Under the pieces are notes generated by a model, which saw nothing but the letters and a program-made list of their open reading frames with translations, was not told the DNA's origin and ran no database searches. Below are positions 60,920 through 64,000 of a stretch of 64,000 nt of DNA, in pieces. A program made the position numbers and the translations under genes. Origin of the DNA: Endocalyx cinctus (taxonomy: Eukaryota; Ascomycota; Sordariomycetes; Amphisphaeriales; Apiosporaceae); contig BCKC01000006.1 of the NCBI GenBank assembly GCA_001600455.1, forward strand, positions 2,418,001 through 2,482,000, read 5' to 3'. Position 1 is the first letter of the stretch. Every line of letters begins with the position of its first letter.

Positions 60920-62011
60920 CTACGCAGGACAAGCGGTACCGACGCAGCAAACGATCTGACCGCTCTGACACTCGCCGAACGAGTTGGCCGCGCCGTCGTT
61001 CGGGAAGGTGTAAGCTTGGCCCTGGCAGGGAGCGAAGAAAGGGGTCGCGGACGTAGCCCCGTCGTCGCCTCTGAGGGGGTTGAGACATGCACCGTTGCTT
61101 GGATTCTTTTTTTTTTTATGTTCACTCTTTGTGGTTAATTATCCAAAGACTTTTTTTTGGAGGTGGAAACGAGAGACTTACGGGGCAGGAATTCAGCGAA
61201 AATAAATCCTTGTTGCAACCCGTGACGACTACGCCGTCGCAGGTACAGGTGATGGGGACGGTGAAAGCGTCTCTATGATTTTTGTGGTGGTGTCAGTTTA
61301 GTTTTATTTCAATATGTTTTTTTCTTTTCTTTTTTCTCTCGACATGAATTTTCCTCTTCACCTTCCCCTTCTCCTCTGAAAAAAATAAAAAACAAGAACT
61401 TACACATAACTAACATCCACATCCCCCACCGCCACCCCGTACTCCGCCCTAAAATCAAAATTCGCCTCGATCAACGAACTATCCTCCTCTGGATCCCCCG
61501 CGTCCCGCACGGCCACGCGTCCCGCCCAATTCGTCGGCGCCGCGAACGCGTCCGTCTCGCCCGCCGCCAGCGTCCCGTCGGCCGTGTTCCCGCTCGCGAC
61601 GTCGGGCGAGTCGGCGTTCTTGTTGTGCTGCGTCGAGATCGCGGCCCCGTGCGAGTTGATTAAGGAGATGGTCAGGAGAGAGGGCGGGGGCGGGATTTGG
61701 GACGCGGGCCCGAGGTGGGTCGCTGACGGGTCGAGGGCGCCGCCTAAGGCAGTGCCTTGGTTGGGTTGGGTTATGGGGGGTTCGCGCTTGGGTAGGGGGG
61801 CGGGGGTGCTGATAGTGGTGGGCGTGGAGGATGAGAACGAGGGGGAGGATGAGTACGAAGGGAAGGAAGAGGAGTGGCAGTGGTGGGAGTAATGGTGGTG
61901 CGATGTCGTAGTCACGAACCCGTGAGAAGGGTGTTTCTCGGGGATGGGGTCTGCTGTCCCGAAAGTCGAGAGGACGGCTACGACGATAGCGAGCAGGGAA
62001 AGAGGGCGCAT
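60920..62011 (-). CDS. Secreted thaumatin-like protein with His/Ser-rich pro-region
   Basis: Three exons: 62011-61404, 61272-61182 and 61105-60920; 294 residues, in phase. Signal peptide MRPLSLLAIVVAVLSTFGTA, then a low-complexity His/Ser/Thr/Pro pro-region with HHHYSHHCHSSS, ending in a Kex2-type Lys-Arg at residues 75-76. The mature part has thaumatin-like wording: ISLINSHGAAIS, a GTLAAGETDAFAAPTNWAGRVAVRD core, LIEANF, YGVAVGDVDVSYVDAFTVPITC, then Cys-rich CTCDGVVVTGCNKDL, FFAPCQGQAYTFPNDG and CCVGTACPA at the end. It belongs to the diverse fungal thaumatin/osmotin-like secreted proteins, possibly wall-binding or host-facing. The third exon follows an A-rich acceptor (A10 before the G), unlike a normal pyrimidine tract. 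Confidence 0.78.
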
Positions 62012-63168
62012 ATTTACTAAGTTAATGAGAGTATATATAGAAACTATAGAAGATGAACTAAAATATGCTGATAATAATGCCAGAAGAAAAGACAGCGAAA
62101 AGAAAATGACAAGATAGTCCTTCTCCGAAAAGACTGACCCTTTATATATTTCACTCCCCCTTGAATCTTCTCGGTTATACGCCGTCGTATAAAATTATCC
62201 TCGACGAGTAACACAACTGCGAAATATGCTGTCTATGTTTGTCTGCCCTTCATCATTCTTTCGATGTGGGTTTAGTAATCTTAGTTTCATATATGAAGCA
62301 CTGCTAAGCCCCATTTTCAGTAAACTTCTTATTAGAAGTAAATGCAGTACCACCTTTGACGAGATTCTCGGCGTTGAGTCAGATACTCGAGGCAAACCTA
62401 CGGGAGTTCGTCTAATCTTCTCAGCCTGTCATGTTTCCATATGCTACTGATCTTCTAATTAATTTATGCATTCCACGTAGATATCATGTACTTCCGATCG
62501 CAGTAACAATCTCGTCATACCCTTCTACCCATAATCCGCGGATAGTAGCCCGAAGTATTCTTTCCGTACAAGTTAAAATGGAGTTTTATATCTTCGGTTT
62601 CTTGAAACGAAGACGGGAGTTCTATTCACTCTTTACTTGATCAAACTTCTCTGTCCCACCATGCTGACCCCCGGCTCCCCCTAATTTAGCTGAATATACG
62701 TTCAATGATCATTCATCACCTGAGTTAAGTTGTACATGGATGCTAGGAATCGATCCTGGATAATTTTCGTGACTTTGTTCTTATTGAATCCTCGGTCCAA
62801 TTACGAATGTTCAACTCCCCCTAATCTTCAGCTGTGGCTGTACGGATATGTTTGTCATCATCTACTTTAGTCAGGGGTCAGTAATATGTGAGGTGACTTA
62901 TAGGAGGAACATTAATCTACGGCTGCGACTATGATGACAAAAAGCCTCAACGAACATGAAATCAACTTTTCTTTTCTTTTTTTTTTTTTCGTTTCAAATA
63001 AATAATGGTCTATTAAACGACATTTTTTGTTTTTTGCTCTATATAATGACCATCCTAAGTGTTGCTAGGTCTGGCAAACCTAGTGGCTACGAATGAATGT
63101 CTCTACAAAATTCTGCCGCAAGCCCATGCCAAATCTCGCCACACCTTTGAAAGGGGAGGAGAGAAAGC
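62012..63168. other. Intergenic region
   Basis: Holds the thaumatin-like promoter and the REI1 3' end. Two similar words (CTCCCCCTAA-T/C-TT-AGCT) occur at about 62676 and 62815; no gene seen. Confidence 0.5.
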
Positions 63169-64000
63169 TCATAGGATTTGGTAATTGTAGAACTTCTGGT
63201 GGTTCGCCTGCTTGTTAAGCGCCCATTCGTTGCGTCTCTGAGCCATGTGCTCCTGTTTACGGCCTCTCTGCTCCGTACGACGAACTTCCTTCTTCTTCTG
63301 GTCCGTCACGCCAGCCATTCCGGTGCCGCCGTTAGCTCTCGTGATAACGGCCCCATTTCGACCCCGCTCTTGTCTAGCAACTTGTCTATCACCATTTTCC
63401 TCCTCATCTACGTCCATAGCGTCTGTAGAGGCCTCGATAGCCAGTCTCTCGGCACGTTCTTGCGGTGAAGGGTGGTTGTGCAGGTTTTGACGATAATATT
63501 TCGCTAGAGATCGGTGTCCCACGGCGCGGCCAGAGGGCAAATGCAACTCGGTATCATCGTAGAATATAGCCCGGTGCTTATGCGCGTGCGAATGCCATCC
63601 GTCAGCTTGGTGGTGATGACGGGGATCGTGAGACGAGTGATGGGGGTTCTTTTCGAGCCGCTCATACTGGCGATAGTGGGTATCCACGGGAATAGAGTGT
63701 ATATCGTCAGAATCACAAGATGAGGCCGAACTATCTGTCTCCCATCCATCCTCTTCCATAACCTCATCGCCATCCTCCCCTACTGCCTTGGCGGATCGCT
63801 TAGCTCCCAGCTTGGCACCGCCATTCTGCTTGTCTCCATCGGCAGATTCATCTTCGGATTCTTCGCCATCGGAATAGGTGCTTCGGAAGTCATAATAATC
63901 ACCAATCTCTAACTGGTCTTCCTCGGTGGTGTAAGGTATCTTGCAGTGTCCTTTGTCGCGCATGTGGGTTTGAACGGCAAGGGCGGTGTTCTTAAGTTTG
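63169..64000 (-). CDS. REI1: Cytoplasmic 60S ribosome maturation factor Rei1/ZNF622 (partial, C-terminal part)
   Basis: Cytosolic zinc-finger protein needed for late 60S subunit maturation and recycling of Arx1. Only the 3' part is in the window; the gene runs off the right edge, and the first complete codon ends at 63999. The visible part starts KLKNTALAVQTHMRDKGHCKIPY, the last C2H2-type unit of Rei1. It continues DYYDFRSTYSDGEES and an acidic/His-rich linker, then LHLPSGRAVGHRSLAKYYRQNL, the conserved segment that enters the peptide exit tunnel. The basic C-terminus ends QANHQKFYNYQIL. The motifs are diagnostic. Upstream fingers and the start codon are not in this window. Confidence 0.92.
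   Translation of the reverse strand, partial: KLKNTALAVQTHMRDKGHCKIPYTTEEDQLEIGDYYDFRSTYSDGEESEDESADGDKQNGGAKLGAKRSAKAVGEDGDEVMEEDGWETDSSASSCDSDDIHSIPVDTHYRQYERLEKNPHHSSHDPRHHHQADGWHSHAHKHRAIFYDDTELHLPSGRAVGHRSLAKYYRQNLHNHPSPQERAERLAIEASTDAMDVDEEENGDRQVARQERGRNGAVITRANGGTGMAGVTDQKKKEVRRTEQRGRKQEHMAQRRNEWALNKQANHQKFYNYQIL

Overview
This window comes from a filamentous ascomycete, most likely a Sordariomycete-type saprotroph or plant associate. The genes are short, carry small spliceosomal introns (GT...AG, often with a CTAAC/CTGAC-like branch site), and their GC-rich exons sit in AT-rich gene deserts full of homopolymer tracts. The gene set is typical of Pezizomycotina: GH7 cellulase, AA9 lytic polysaccharide monooxygenase, class V GH18 chitinase, CE16 acetylesterase, a pectin-lyase-fold protein, plus conserved housekeeping genes. 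Most coding sequences below were assembled across introns by hand, checking the reading phase of every junction.

Layout. 0.5-4.9 kb: two convergent housekeeping genes, SUP35 (translation release factor eRF3 with a Gln/Asn-rich prion-like N-terminus) and mitochondrial ribosomal protein uS7m. 4.9-15.7 kb: a 10.8-kb desert of polypyrimidine/polypurine tracts and microsatellites; the only gene I can support is a three-exon dsRNA-binding-like protein near 10.2 kb. 15.7-18.8 kb: a nitronate monooxygenase facing a GH7 cellulase. 18.8-27.4 kb: AT-rich desert holding a GC-rich, multiply frameshifted short-chain dehydrogenase relic and a possible tRNA-derived relic. 27.5-31 kb: an ECH42-type chitinase and a small Lys/Ala-rich protein. 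31-35.6 kb: desert with a 40-bp poly-C run. 35.6-48.8 kb: a secretome-rich stretch (CE16 acetylesterase, a sulfotransferase-fold protein, AA9 LPMO, an unknown secreted protein, a mucin-like single-pass membrane protein, a secreted beta-helix protein). 49.3-57 kb: housekeeping trafficking and repair genes (YSC84/LSB3, SFT1 SNARE, an ArfGAP, MsrB). 58.6-64 kb: an Arg-rich unknown protein, a secreted thaumatin-like protein, and the 3' part of REI1 (60S ribosome maturation) running off the right edge.

Functional reading. Six to eight secreted proteins lie within about 45 kb; together they would attack cellulose (GH7, AA9), acetylated hemicellulose (CE16), chitin (GH18) and possibly pectin (beta-helix). 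They are not adjacent co-oriented genes, so this is a CAZyme-rich neighbourhood rather than a proven cluster. The most unusual items are a 16-bp inverted-repeat motif present as three intergenic copies (two between divergent housekeeping genes), the SDR relic with six frame changes, an RSM7 intron whose 3' splice site follows 25 adenines, a GDSL catalytic motif encoded on a 23-nt micro-exon, and an AA9 enzyme with a variant second-sphere motif. I found no CRISPR, prophage, operon or clearly new multi-gene system.
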